From: Bolinopsis microptera
Lineage: Eukaryota > Ctenophora > Tentaculata > Lobata > Bolinopsidae
DNA length: 64,000 bases
Reading direction: 5' to 3'
Assembly (NCBI RefSeq): GCF_026151205.1
Contig: NC_087079.1
Span: 10,468,635 to 10,532,634 of the forward strand
The stretch's first letter is position 1; the number at the start of each line of letters is the position of its first letter. The position numbers were made by a program, and so were the translations under genes. Shown here one piece after another: positions 1 to 12,100 of this stretch. A model generated the notes under the pieces. It searched no databases. It was not told the origin of the DNA and worked only from the letters and a program-made list of their open reading frames with translations.

Positions 1-117
1 CTTAATGTAACTGTGCTAAACTTGTTCGACACTAAATGTATTATTGTCTATTCTAAGTGACTACACATTTTATTAACAATGAATTTGAGTTGGTTTTATT
101 TGTACTCTTTAAAGTAG

Positions 118-210
118 CTGGAAATCCGGACGTCCGGGGGAGGGGGTTTGAAAATTCGGACACACCCGGACAGGGGGAGGGGGTGCTCCCCGGGGGTGGT
201 CTGAAAATCT
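118..210. other. G-rich patch with several G-runs
   Basis: Several runs of five G occur within about 90 bases (around 136-148, 172-183 and 190-197), with an imperfect GGACGTCC motif repeated on both sides. The plus strand could form a G-quadruplex. No gene is seen here; bases 1-590 otherwise hold nothing I recognise. Confidence 0.4.
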
Positions 211-597
211 GCAATTTTGACGGACGTCCCAAGTAGATGGCCCCTAAAGTCTAAACAAAAGTTCTCAAAACGTACACAACGAGAGAGTGTCGACCTACAT
301 GTCAATGAAACAGACTGTTTCACTGTTTGAGACAACACGTGTGTTTGCGCGCAATTCTGGAATAATCCGAGAGATGAACTGTAGCGAGTGTAACTTTAGT
401 GTGCAGATGAGTGTGTACTTCGATGTATACTATTTCTGCACGTACAGGATCCTTTGTAAGGGGTCATTCACATATTTAGTTATCACTCACTTTGCTAACC
501 AATACAGCAATACTGGGGTAGGTTCACTGATAGTGTTTCTCAGAGATATAGATGGCTGTAAATTATGCTAATAAATATATAAAAATAAATATGGTCA

Positions 598-868
598 AAT
601 GTTAAACAATGAGATGATTTAAGAGAAGCAAATATTAGTGGACTGAAATTATAATCTGATAAAGTGCAGCTGTGAACTCAAATGTATAAAACAAACTCAC
701 AATTCGGATCGAACAGTTTAAAATGAAACACAATAAGACAGAGTAATTGGTAAAATGTTAAACAATAAGCTGTTTTAAGACAAGAAAATATTAGTCGACT
801 GAAATTATGATCTGATAAAGTGCAATGTGAACTCAAATGTATAAAACAACAGATCGAACAGTATACAA
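598..868. repeat. Two-copy tandem duplication, ~155-bp period
   Basis: The segment starting with AAATGTTAAACAAT at 598 recurs at 753, and both copies share the later blocks CTGATAAAGTGCA, GAACTCAAATGTATAAAAC and GATCGAACAGT in the same order. The copies differ by small indels and substitutions. No coding capacity is apparent. Confidence 0.75.
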
Positions 869-888
869 TAGTACATTTAACAAATGTA

Positions 889-1271
889 CTATTGCAAATG
901 ACAAAAGTGTAATAAGGTAACTGGTAACAAGTCTGCTGGTTATTCAAAATTTAACATTAAAATATGTCCCGGCCCTTTGAATCATCCGCCGAATGATCAA
1001 CTGAATGATTGCAACAGACAAAGAAACAAGCAAAATTTGTTAAATGGAGTGCATGATCAAAGAAGGTATATTAGCTCCCTACAAAAATCTAATCCAATGA
1101 GAAAATAAATCTAAAGTCCAATTGCAAATTGGAATGAAATGACAAAAGTGTAGTAAGGTAACTGCAGGTAACAAGTCTGCTGGTTATTGAGAATTTAACA
1201 TTAAAATATGTCCCGGCCCTTTGAATCATCCGCCGAATGATCAACTGAATGATTGAAACAAACAAAGGAAC
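889..1271 (+). repeat. ~230-bp tandem repeat, first block (interrupted)
   Basis: Partial and near-full units of a tandem family whose full units start with AGTGCATGATCAAAGAAGG (here at 1048) and contain ATGTCCCGGCCCTTTG and CCGCCGAATGATCAAC. The second unit is cut at 1271 by the fold-back element and resumes at 4001. Small ORFs in these units are by-products of the repeat. Confidence 0.85.
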
Positions 1272-4000
1272 AATAGTACAGGGAAATCCGTCTGAAAAAA
1301 TCGATTTGCCGACACACAAAGCTTACAAAGGATTTTTGACGTTTTTGAGTCCTAATAGGTGTCCTTTATGGCTGACCAACTTTTCCAAACTTTTCCACGT
1401 GTCTTAAGGCCACTTTTTGCCACTTTACCACTTTTTACCACCTTTCTTGTTTGTCAAATATCTTTAGTTGTGAACATCGTAGAAAGTTGCAGATTAAACG
1501 AGGGTGTTCATATTATCAAGGAGAAAAACTTTTGTTGAGACAATTTTTTCCTCAGATAATCAATTAATTTGATAATTATCAATTAGCTAATTAGCAAAAA
1601 TTAAACAATTTTTTATTGGCTCAAAATGATTGGAATAGCTTAAAACACGGAGAAAAGTAGTTTTTAGAAAAACTTCGAAAATTTTTCACTTACATTTTTT
1701 TTTCAAGACTTGGAAAAAAATTTCGAATTTTCGAAAATTTTTTTCGCCAAAAGTTATCAAATTGCATGAAACGTGGAGAAAAATGCTTAAAAAAAACTTC
1801 GTGAATTTTTGTTTTCAAGAATACTAAAATCACTTATATTTGTAGTTGGAGTTCAGTAAATCTCGGCAGATTTTAGTAATCAGGAATTATTAAATCGAAA
1901 TAGATAAAAGGACTGAAACTGAAAAACGTTAACCACAGGATATTAGAGTTTTATAATTAATTACAGTATATCCTTATCGATTTTTACAGAAACTGCACCA
2001 AAGGCACATTTAAGATCGAGCCGATAGCCTGCTGTACTACGATAATATGTAATAAATAAAACATCTCTGAGTCTGTACCGTCAATCGTGCTAATCTGAAC
2101 CAGCCTACCTGGATTACCATCTACCTCTTCTTTTCATCAACAATTAGACCGAGTTGTACAAGAAATGTGATTTATTATAGCTCTTAATAATTACATCACC
2201 CACCAAATGCAATATGAGTCATATCGCATTTGATGGGTCTGTAAATAATATCGAGCTGTTTTCAATCACACTATCACAATAAAACACAATACGTGTACAT
2301 CATATGGCCCTTAATGCGGTATATGAAACGCTCTTTATCGGGGTGTTTCTATAAATCTATAGACTATACCGTACACTTCTCGTTTCTCCCGCGAAAGGCC
2401 GGTATAGAGAGGTTTTACTGTATCACGAAAACTTCTACTTGTCCTCATGGCTCATTGACAGCTCGAAGAAGGCAAGAAAACATCAGAAAGCCTAAAATGT
2501 CAACTCGCTCATTTTAATGTTCTTCGATCCGTCCCACATTGATCCCGAGCTTATCATCATGGCCCCCAAATATCCTGCGGCAAGAACCTGTCTTTTTACT
2601 TCACAACATCCGGATTGCAAACCAGCATAATCATTACCGTTTCTTTACTACCCCACGGCTCTTGCCCATGTCCGACGCTCGTATCTAGATCTTACCTTTG
2701 CCCGTATATTACTCTTTTTGAATTTAGCCAACCCTGACATATGGGGGTGATTTGAGGTATGAGGTATCTCGCATAGCGAATGAAGTGGTATGCAGAACAA
2801 TAGAAAACAAGTCACAATAGATGTTGGAAGGTGTATTTACACTTGTTTCCTATTTCCTAGCTCTTCCTTGTTATCCATGGTCTCTTCTTGCCTTCTTCGA
2901 GCTGTAAATGAGCCATGAGGCCAAGTAGACGTTTTCGTGATAAACTATAGCGGGTCTATCGAGGTATAAAGCGTTTCATATACCGCATTAAGGGCCATTT
3001 AATACAAAGGTATTGTGTCGTATATTACTATTGTGAATGAATACAGCTCGATAAGTAGTAAGTACTTACATCACCCACTAAATGCAATATGAGCTATAAT
3101 AAATCACATTTCTTGTACAACTCGGTCTAATTGTTGATGAAAAGAAGAGGTAGATGGTAATCCAGGTAGGCTGGTTCAGATTAGCACGATTGACGGTACA
3201 GACTCAGAGATGTTTTATTTATTACATATTATCGTAGTACAGCAGGCTATCGGCTCGATCTTAAATGTGCCTTTGGTGCAGTTTCTGTAAAAATCGATAA
3301 GGATATACTGTAATTAATTATAAAACTCTAATATCCTGTGGTTAACGTTTTTCAGTTTCAGTCCTTTTATCTATTTCGATTTAATAATTCCTGATTACTA
3401 AAATCTGCCGAGATTTACTGAACTCCAACTACAAATATAAGTGATTTTAGTATTCTTGAAAACAAAAATTCACGAAGTTTTTTTTAAGCATTTTTCTCCA
3501 CGTTTCATGCAATTTGATAACTTTTGGCGAAAAAAATTTTCGAAAATTCGAAATTTTTTTCCAAGTCTTGAAAAAAAAATGTAAGTGAAAAATTTTCGAA
3601 GTTTTTCTAAAAACTACTTTTCTCCGTGTTTTAAGCTATTCCAATCATTTTGAGCCAATAAAAAATTTTTAAATTTTTGCTAATTAGCTAATTGATAATT
3701 ATCCAATTAATTGATTATCTGAGGAAAAAATTGTCTCAACAAAAGTTTTTCTTCTTGATAATATGAACACCCTCGTTTAATCTGCAACTTTCTACGATGT
3801 TCACAACTAAAGATATTTGACAAACAAGAAAGGTGGTAAAAAGTGGTAAAGTGGCAAAAAGTGGCCTTAAGACACGTGGAAAAGTTTGGAAAAGTTGGTC
3901 AGCCATAAAGGACACCTATTAGGACTCAAAAACGTCAAAAATCCTTTGTAAGCTTTGTGTGTCGGCAAATCGATTTTTTCAGACGGATTTCCCTGTACTA
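1272..4000. mobile_element. Non-autonomous fold-back DNA transposon with kilobase inverted repeats
   Basis: The ends are TAGTACAGGGAAATCC and its exact reverse complement, and the inverted arms run inward over about 1.1-1.2 kb each (1272-2477 and 2887-4000). The outer ~950 bp are almost identical; the inner parts differ by indels. The ~410-bp centre has no transposase. Intact copies of the surrounding tandem repeat (for example around 6428) give the empty site, reading ...GGAACAAGCAAAA..., so the target duplication is CAA (1269-1271 and 4001-4003). A 3-bp duplication fits PIF/Harbinger or CACTA-like groups, but the family is not established. The whole element could form a very long hairpin. 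Confidence 0.85.
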
Positions 4001-4240
4001 CAAGCAAAATTTGTTAAATGGAGTGCATGATCAAAGAAGGTATATTAGCTCCCTACAAAAATCTAATCCAATGAAAAAATAAATCCAAAGTCCAATTGCA
4101 AATGACAAAAGTGTAGTAAGGTAACTGGTAACAAGTCTGCTGGTTATTGAGAATTTAACATTAAAATATGTCCCGGCCCTTTGAATCATCCGCCGAATGA
4201 TCAACCGAATGATTGCAACAGACAAAGAAACAAGCAAAAT
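4001..4240 (+). repeat. ~230-bp tandem repeat, second block
   Basis: This resumes the unit interrupted at 1271 (CAAGCAAAATTTGTTAAATGG) and contains one further full unit starting at 4022. It is broken at about 4240 (GCAAAATTTGTT) by the 3' end of the minus-strand LINE and resumes at about 5714. Confidence 0.85.
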
Positions 4241-5712
4241 TTGTTCAGAATAAAACAAATATTCAGAATAAAACAAATATTATATTCAAATCTCTTTATT
4301 CAACAATATTAAATCATTATAGAACCTAATTTGTGGCTTGATCGTTATGTTAGGGCTATTCTGTTAGCTGATGCTGACAGGCACTGCATGGGGCAGAGAC
4401 TTAGGACCATTACGCTGGAGGCTTACAATGACCCTTTTTGAACCCCATGGCAGTGCTAGTTTTATTATGGTACAAATTGTAAATCGAAGTTATGAAAACG
4501 ATCAAGTCACTCCTGTTTTACACTATCAACAGCTACTTAAAACAACCTAGATTGTACAACTCACTTTGAAGATTAAACTGTTAAGTGATGAGTGATTGGG
4601 CTCATTAAACATTTTAGTAGCGGAGACATGCGGATCAGCTTCTTGAGGTTCTAATAGTTCATTCAGACAAGAAGTTTTACTTTTTCAAATTTAGTTGTTC
4701 AAGCTGCCTGAGTTCAGAAAGTTTGCTAAAGGGGCCCAGGTATTCTTGTCACCTTTACCCTGAGACGAGAGAAGTCGTTCAGTGCCAACATCTGACGGAA
4801 TGAATTCCAAAGGCAACTAGATTTGTAAACGAAACTGTTTGAGGGCATGGTTGTTATAAGAAGAGTTTCTTTGCCGGGTCTTTTAGACAAACAGAAAAGT
4901 TCAAATAGTGCAATTGGTGTTCGATACTTTAAATCGATTACTTTAAAAAGTTCATTGCAGCAGTGATACGCGTATAAATTATGCAATGTCATGAGTGATT
5001 GACGGGCAAAAATTGGGTTGGTGTGCTCTCTCTCAAAGAATTTGCTAGTAAGTTTCTGTTCACTGATGGGTCTAGTCCTAGCACATGTCATAAATTTATC
5101 AAGGTATGCTTTTTTGTCACCAAAGTCCAAACATGATACGAACACACTTTTTCTGGGCTACAAATAGTGGTTGAAGTTTATTATTACTTGCACCTCCCCA
5201 AACGGTAATGCCATAAGATAGGTGACTTTCAAACAGTGTGTGGTACAGGTCCTTATGGATAGATGATGGAATTTTATCCTTAATCATGTATAGCCTCCCA
5301 GAACAGGACGAGAGTTTTCTAACTAGTTTGTCTCTATAGGGATTGAAAGTTAGGCCTTCGTCGACAATTACTCCCAGGAATTTCGTTTCCTGCACCTTTG
5401 AGAGAGGTAGGCCATTGAGGTAAAGTCTATTTTCAATTAATAAAGATTGATCATCAAGTTTTCTTTTAGCTGTATTGAATTCTATATAGCAACTTTTCTT
5501 GGCGTTAACATGTAATTTATTAGCCAATGTGTACTCGTGGACTGATCGTAGGACCCTATTAGCATTATTGTAGGCCTCTGCTCTAGTTTTGGCAACTACA
5601 AATATGTTTGTATCATCAGCAAATAAGACATAGCTAGTGTTATCGAGTTGAGAGTTTGTTAAGTCATTTATGTATATTAAAAACAGGAGAGGCCCAAGGC
5701 AGCTCCCCTGTG
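4241..5712 (-). mobile_element. 5'-truncated LINE (non-LTR retrotransposon)
   Basis: A minus-strand LINE inserted inside a unit of the 230-bp repeat. Its 5' end is lost at the junction near 5712, and its 3' end carries about two and a half copies of an 18-bp repeat (CAGAATAAAACAAATATT on the plus strand, 4241-4282). Simple repeats at the 3' end are typical of CR1/L2-type LINEs. Comparison with the uninterrupted repeat shows little or no target duplication. The endonuclease and early RT are missing. Confidence 0.85.
4726..5712 (-). pseudogene. LINE reverse transcriptase fragment, frameshifted
   Basis: The first segment (5712 to about 5120) begins at the RT block PQGSCLGPLLFLIYINDL and includes the catalytic LFADDTNIF motif, followed by thumb-like sequence (ETKFLGVIVDEGLTF, then SHLSYGITVWGGA). 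The reading frame changes between 5117 and 5145. The second segment (5145-4726) carries the C-terminal tail with CARTRPISEQKL and VYKSSCLWNSFRQML, as in CR1/L2/Jockey-type LINEs. Endonuclease, RT fingers and most of the palm upstream of the PQG block are absent. The copy is dead; the exact clade is not resolved by eye. Confidence 0.85.
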
Positions 5713-6530
5713 GAATGGAGTGCATGATCAAAGAAGGTATATTAGCTCCCTACAAAAATCTAATCCAATGAGAAAATAAATCTTAAGTCCAATTGCAAAT
5801 GACAAAAGTGTAGCAAGGTAACTGGTAACAAGTCTGCTGGTTATTGAGAATTTAACATTAAAATATGTCCCGGCCCTTTGGAGCATCCGCCGAATGATCA
5901 ACCGAATGATTGCAACAGACAAAGAAACAAGCAAAATTTGTTAAATGGAGTGCATGATCAAAGAAGGTATATTAGCTCCCTACAAAAATCTAATCCAATG
6001 AGAAAATAAATCTTAAGTCCAAATGCAAATGACAAAAGTGTAGCAAGGTAACTGGTAACAAGTCTGCTGGTTATTGAGAATTTAACATTAAAATATGTCC
6101 CGGCCCTTTTATTTATATGAAATGATGATATTTGGATCATCCGCCGAATGATCAACCGCCGAATGATCAACCGAATGATTGCAACAGATAAAGAAACAAG
6201 CAAAATTTGTTAAATGGAGTGCATGATCAAAGAAGGTATATTAGCTCCCTACAAAAATCTAATCCAATGAGAAAATAAATCTAAAGTCCAATTGCAAAAG
6301 ACAAAAGTGTAGCAAGGTATAACTGCAGGTAACAAGTCTGCTGGTTATTGAGAATTTAACATTAAAATATGTCCCGGCCCTTTGAATCATCCGCCGAATT
6401 ATCAACTGAATGATTGCAACAAACAAAGGAACAAGCAAAATTTGTTAAATGGAGTGCATGATCAAAGAAGGTATATTAGCTCTCTACAAAAATCAAATCC
6501 AATGAGAAAATATTGTTTTCCGATATTACA
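5713..6530 (+). repeat. ~230-bp tandem repeat, third block
   Basis: Units begin at 5719, 5949, 6218 and 6453 (AGTGCATGATCAAAG). The second is longer because it has extra sequence around 6108-6165, including a duplicated CCGCCGAATGATCAACC stretch. The last unit is partial and breaks off near 6510. Units are nearly identical to each other and to the blocks at 889 and 4001. Confidence 0.85.
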
Positions 6531-6539
6531 ATCACAATC

Positions 6540-7060
6540 CACGGACATGACTAAAAATGACTGACACGTCCCGCGCGGCATCAGAAATATGGGAGGAAAT
6601 CTGGCACCACGATTTGTGGTGCCAGTTGTGGCCATGGATAGAGCCCTCTTTGCCGCCTCCGGCGGTCGCGCGCTACTGCAAGCGAGAGGGCTCTGGTTAG
6701 AGCAAGATATTCATCAAAATGTACATATAAAAATTTAAAATTAACAGTTAAGAAAGCAGTTGCGAATAATTTTACCATCTATGATCTAAACCATTTTAAA
6801 GTTTCTTTTTCAAAATAACCTTGCTCCAGCTACTATGTACAAAGATAAAGCTTGTGCAAATATTCATTTTTATCAGCAGCTGGTTATAAAACGCCGCATC
6901 ATTTTCCTGGGCATGGCATTTATGCTCCTTGCTACTTTTTGTTTGTACTTTATTGGGCCGCGCTCAGCCTGTCATTCCGCCGAATCTCTATTCGGCGGAT
7001 GTTTATGAACATGATAGCCTGAGGTCCCCAGGTAAGTTTGTACTGTGAAGAACTGACATC
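6540..7060. repeat. Repeat-derived segment with strong hairpins
   Basis: Three perfect inverted repeats are visible: CTGGCACCAC/GTGGTGCCAG (6601-6625, 5-base loop), AGAGCCCTCT/AGAGGGCTCT bracketing a GC-rich stretch (about 6640-6694), and CCGCCGAAT/ATTCGGCGG (about 6978-6999, 4-base loop). Bases 6665-6705 recur exactly at 51186-51226. The part around 6955-7040 is related, in reverse orientation, to 38510-38600 (shared GCCTGTCA, TCCGCC and GGTCCCCAGGT). No gene is supported. The family is unknown to me. Confidence 0.5.
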
Positions 7061-7816
7061 AGCAATCACGAATAAACGTTTAATGAAATAAAGTGCTTAC
7101 ATCCCGCTATTATACATATGGATAGCTCATAGCAGCCGGTTCAAGTACCACTTCTTACTTTTGAGGCTGGCGTGCTTCCCTATTAAGAAACTTGAACCTA
7201 AATTTCATAAATATATACAGAAGAAGTGTAATCAGAATATTCTGAACTTATATTTTTGTTATACAGGAAGATGCCACAATTTTTGAAGGTTTCATTTTAT
7301 GTAGGGTCATTGTGATATTGTGAGTTTACTTTTTGAATATTTTTATTTCTAAAATTTAGATGCTACAATTTAATAATCTATGGACATGGACATCATTCCA
7401 GTGGTTGCCAAAAAATGTTCTGTTTCTCTGTTCTATCTCAACGATCCTGATGTTTGGGTACTAGTAAATTACAATTTCTAAGTTGAGATGTTTCTCATTC
7501 TGTTTGTTTTTTCTATTGTTTATTGTTTAGTGCATTTTGCAGTTTTCACGGCTTCCAAATTTGAAATGAAAAGAAATATTAGATTGATAATATATACTTG
7601 AAATATTGAACTATTATTCATTTGACGATTGTGTTGCAAACAATTTACATTACGTGACTGCACATCCTGTCTATCGATAAATCCTACGTGAGAAGTTCGG
7701 ATGATGTGATATTAGGCATCAAATGGAGCCATTTTGTGTAAAGCAAAGTCTCTCAGGACACTCTTCTTAAACTTTAAACTTGTTACCATTGACTAAAAGC
7801 TTTAAGCGGAACCAGA
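7061..7816. other. Non-coding stretch
   Basis: AT-rich sequence with no ORF, repeat or motif that I can support. It may hold the untranslated or decayed upstream part of the LINE remnant that starts at 7817. Confidence 0.3.
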
Positions 7817-8362
7817 ATGATAGACCTAACGCAGCAACATTTCAAGGATCTGGCCTATTACACTCAGGCAGACATAATGAGCTACAAAAATAAGATCTGG
7901 ATTGACAGCATCGAAACAAATCTGCAATGCAGAACTGTCAGTAACAACAAGGAGACCAAGATACTTGGTGTGATCACAAAGATCAAAAACAGTGGGCTGC
8001 TCCTAGACAAAAACAACTTCTTATTCGGGCACAACACGAGTAAAAATCTGGACAGCCGAATAATGGACTACATTCACGGCAGCTCACCACTCTTTGCGAA
8101 TATCCAAAAGATCATGGGTGGTGACAGTGGTGAGGCCTGTCGTTTCTGCAACAGCTTCGATGATTCTCCTGTACACCAGCTCCTATTGTGTCTGGAGGTG
8201 CAAGACACCAGTTACCTGCAGCTAAAAGAAGAGCTGGGTGGGGCTGACTCACATTCCTATCTAGATGAAGTGTTAACAAAAAGCAGCACACAAAAAGCAT
8301 TCATTAGAAGAGTCGAATTTCTTTGGGGTCAAAATGATGCTCTCCAGGATTTATCCAACTAA
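7817..8362 (+). pseudogene. C-terminal tail of a LINE ORF2
   Basis: An open frame of 181 codons. Its centre matches the tail of many LINE ORF2 proteins: a block LDSRIMDYIHGSSPLFANI followed by the zinc-knuckle-like CRFCNSFDDSPVHQLLLC and a helical tail ending in RVEFLWGQ. No RT or endonuclease precedes it, so this is the 3' piece of a truncated insertion rather than a host gene. It differs from the LINEs at 4241 and 34232, which are CR1/L2-like, so at least two LINE lineages occur. The ATG at the start is probably incidental. Confidence 0.65.
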
Positions 8363-9135
8363 ACTAGAAAGATCATAAAATAAAGACTCTGCAAACATCT
8401 CAGAGAAATAACACCACCGTAAAGATTAAAGAGGGAGGATCCTGGACCCCGAAATCCACCACTTTTCTGTACTTTCAGAGGTACCAATGTGGCAGGAAAC
8501 CAGGGCTCATGCTGCCGCTGAGCTAAAGCAGTAGAGGGGATGGCGGCTTCTCTAGGATCTAACACGTCCTGAAGCAGACCAACACTATGTCCCAACGCAC
8601 TGGTGTTGGGATGTCTGCCCCCGGTGCCTGTCCGGGTCAATAAAGCAGTCAAGCATCATGTATGTTATGTTGAGCATTCTCAACCAACAAATGTGGGAAC
8701 TCCCACAAAACACCAAAACAGATCTAAAGAGACACTTAACAACATTGGAAAAATAGACTGCAATTTGTTTATATAATTTATAAAGCGTATATTATTGCCC
8801 ACGTTAAGGGGCCTGTTAATAATTTATTAAATTATTAGCTATTTTAGATTTAATAATAATAAGCTTTGTGAGACTGCACTATCCAATCGATAATTTAACC
8901 TAAATCAAAATACCATGAATTGATGTCCCCCTCCATTTCGTCACACAATACGTCTGTAACTTTTCCATTTTGTTGTACACTTATTGTTGAGTGTAAATTT
9001 CATGAACTCCCAATTATAATTAGATTAGAGATAATGCTTTATTATTTATTGCAATAATAATTTAACCCATCCTTAATCACTGGCATTAGCTGATGAATAA
9101 TATTTGTGGTAAAGACATATCTGAACTAGCTTGAG
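8363..9135. other. LINE 3' region and upstream flank of RIPOR
   Basis: Bases 8363-8760 are probably the untranslated tail of the preceding LINE; the exact end is not visible. Bases 8760-9135 would hold the promoter or an upstream intron of the RIPOR gene. I see no convincing TATA box or upstream coding exon. Confidence 0.3.
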
Positions 9136-12100
9136 ATGTCAGTTAAACAAGTTCACATAGAGAGATCCTACTATCAGTCCACCACTGCCCTTGACTTCAA
9201 ACCTTCCAAAAAGAGTGCCAAAGACATTTACATAGAGCTACTCGACAGGGCACTTCAAGCATTACAGTGAGTAGCACCCACTTAGATTATTATTTTGCTT
9301 TTTAAAACCCTTTCAAACTGTCAGATGATTCATGAAGTAAATGACATAATGTCTAGGTTTTCATATATCGAGATTTTTAATTAGAATTTAAAATCTTCTC
9401 AATTAAATCAGTTTCTTTAGAGAGGGGAAGCAGAGTGATGCTGAGAATGAAACTGGAAAAGACATCCGTCTGCAGTAAGTAAAGTGCTAAAATCGCATTT
9501 CTTTCAATACATTGCATGGTACTTCAAATACTAAAATTTTTGATATTTCATAAGCACATACTGAAAGGCATCTTAAACCAGATCTGTTGAATTAAGTTTC
9601 ATCACTGCTGACTGCTGACTGCTGACTCCAGCCAATTGGAGAAATTTACTATGGCATAATTTGACTGAGCCCCCTCCCATTACTGCTTCAATTAAGATAT
9701 GCCCAGTTGAGCTCGTTCTCTAAAGATGCACACAATGTCATTGCACTCATCAATTTGCAGTGAATATTACATTAAATGCAAGTACCACATGACCAGAATA
9801 CTGTGCTGTTATTGGCTAGAGTTTAAACTGCGATTCAGCTGCCTGCACTACTTGTCAAGAGCTTACATAATATTACTCCAACTAGCATGCATTGCCAGAT
9901 GTAAAGTGTTTATCTTTGTCTAATTACTCTGCAACTGATGTTGTACTGGTTGTACTCTTGTACTAATGACATTGAAAACCCTGGACATTGTACTTCAAGA
10001 GTGCACGTGACAAATACCTTAAAAATGATTAGATTAGTTATAGAGTTTAGATAACTTAGAAATGAAGGGATAAAATTAGTGAAATATCAAGTAATCACTT
10101 ATCACCTTTTGAAATAAGATGTAAGAATCATCAAACCCTAAATTTAGATGTGACTTTGAACAATGATATCACTGACAACTCCAACTGCAGCCAATATTTC
10201 CTTTTAAAGCCAATTTACACGTTTTATTGGTCTTTCTGAGTCTTACATGTACAGCAAAAATAATTGTATAATTTGTTAAAGTTATGTGGATAGCTGAGAT
10301 TAATTTTTCATCCTTCCCATAACAAAAGATGACCTCACTCTTCATAAGATGATGTCAGAACATGTGCTATGACGTCACACCGTACGTGATTTCTCAATTC
10401 TCATAAGTTATTATTTCAGTGCAAGTACCACAAATAATTTCAGTAATGTGGACTTGGCGCTGGAGAAGGTAGTACAACTTCACTACCACTACCACCTCAA
10501 CACTAAACTAATGGCAGGTCAGTGTAAAGTCAGGGTAACGTTTTAAATGTTAGTTTAAACTTACTATTCATATTACTGTTGTCGTTATACTGTTAATTGT
10601 TATCAACTCTCTGTCATGATCTTAACTGTAAACTTTCTGAACCAGTGCAATGTCAATATTATCTGGCATGTTCTGTTTACTGCTTACTATTATCTCTCGC
10701 ACGCCCTGATCACATGTGCAATGTGCATTGACGTAGTTCCAGAAGGGAGAAAGTCGTGCTTAACTTTCTGGTATATGTAATATGTATTAGATTTCTACGG
10801 TTATTGGTTATCTTATCTCCATGTGATTCTCCACGAAACTTGACAAATAGTAAATTCTTGAGAATTGAAAAACACTTATTTTGACTAGTGCTAGATAAGA
10901 ATTGTGGCGACATTCCATGTTATTACAGATAAGAATAACAAGAACACTTTTCTGTCTTTTGAGTTCCCCAAAGTGTGTAATCTTATACCAAAATGTACAT
11001 AAAGTGCAGTGTGTCGAAATCGACTACATTTTACAGATCAGACAATTTGTAGACAGGTATGAACTATTGGTTTGAGTAGTATAATCTAAAGTGAACATAT
11101 CTGTTCTGGTAATCATAGTCTGTATCCAGTGCATCAACATGACCTGTACTTTTGTAGCCCAGTGTAAACTGTATAAACTGTATATACTTTATCATATTTT
11201 ATTGAACTAAGGTGTAGTACTGCCAGATCCCAGTTCAATTTGTAACGGAGTTTTATATTAACAGGAAACGATGTAACAGAGTCGATATATTTTAATGTTG
11301 CCATGGGGTGGCAAGTCCCCATACATCGTGGTCCGGTAGTTTCATTGCGTCCTAATATACATATATTATATATAATATTAGACCAAAGACCGCTAAAAAT
11401 TGATCTGCAATGTGCATATGTAAGGTATACATAGAACCTGAAATGTTAATCAAACAAAGTTTTCCGTCTCAAGTTTTCACGAAACTTTAAAGTCGGAAAA
11501 GTTATATATTTTAATTACCTCAAGGTCCTTGTTTTCACAAAAATTACTGGACTAGTGATAAAGCAGAATACAAACTGCAGGACACTTTTTCTTATCTTAA
11601 TGCGATTTCTGAAATTTGATTATAAATGCTCTACATTCCTCAAGCATGTATAAAATGTGTAACTTAAAGCCGGCGATAAATTATCGAATTTTGTCTCACT
11701 TTAATCTAATATAATATACCTTTCATAAAACCCTCTTGCAAGTAATAAACGCAATTAATACATATAATAACATTTTAGGGGAAAAAACTCGTATTCAAAA
11801 TCTCTCAATCTTCTAAGATTATCTAATACAGGTCCCAGTTTGAAATTAGTGTTCAGTAGCCCCTCCTTGGCTATCCCTGTGATTTAACAACACTATGCCC
11901 CTAATGTTTTATACTCTGACGCAATAACAGTGACAAGTTGAATAACAATTATAATGTTTAGCCTTTACACGCATCACACAATGAACTTTACAGTTTACAC
12001 AGTCCTACTAACTGCTAACTGCATGTCACCCAGCCCCCCTCCTGCCTGACAAATTCCTAACATATTTCCACTGTGCTGCACACCAACGCGCTTTGCGGTC

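Noticed and set aside
2293-2517. 74-codon ORF inside the fold-back element as a transposase
   Set aside because: It lies partly in the inverted arm, lacks any DDE or zinc motif and is not preserved in the opposite arm.
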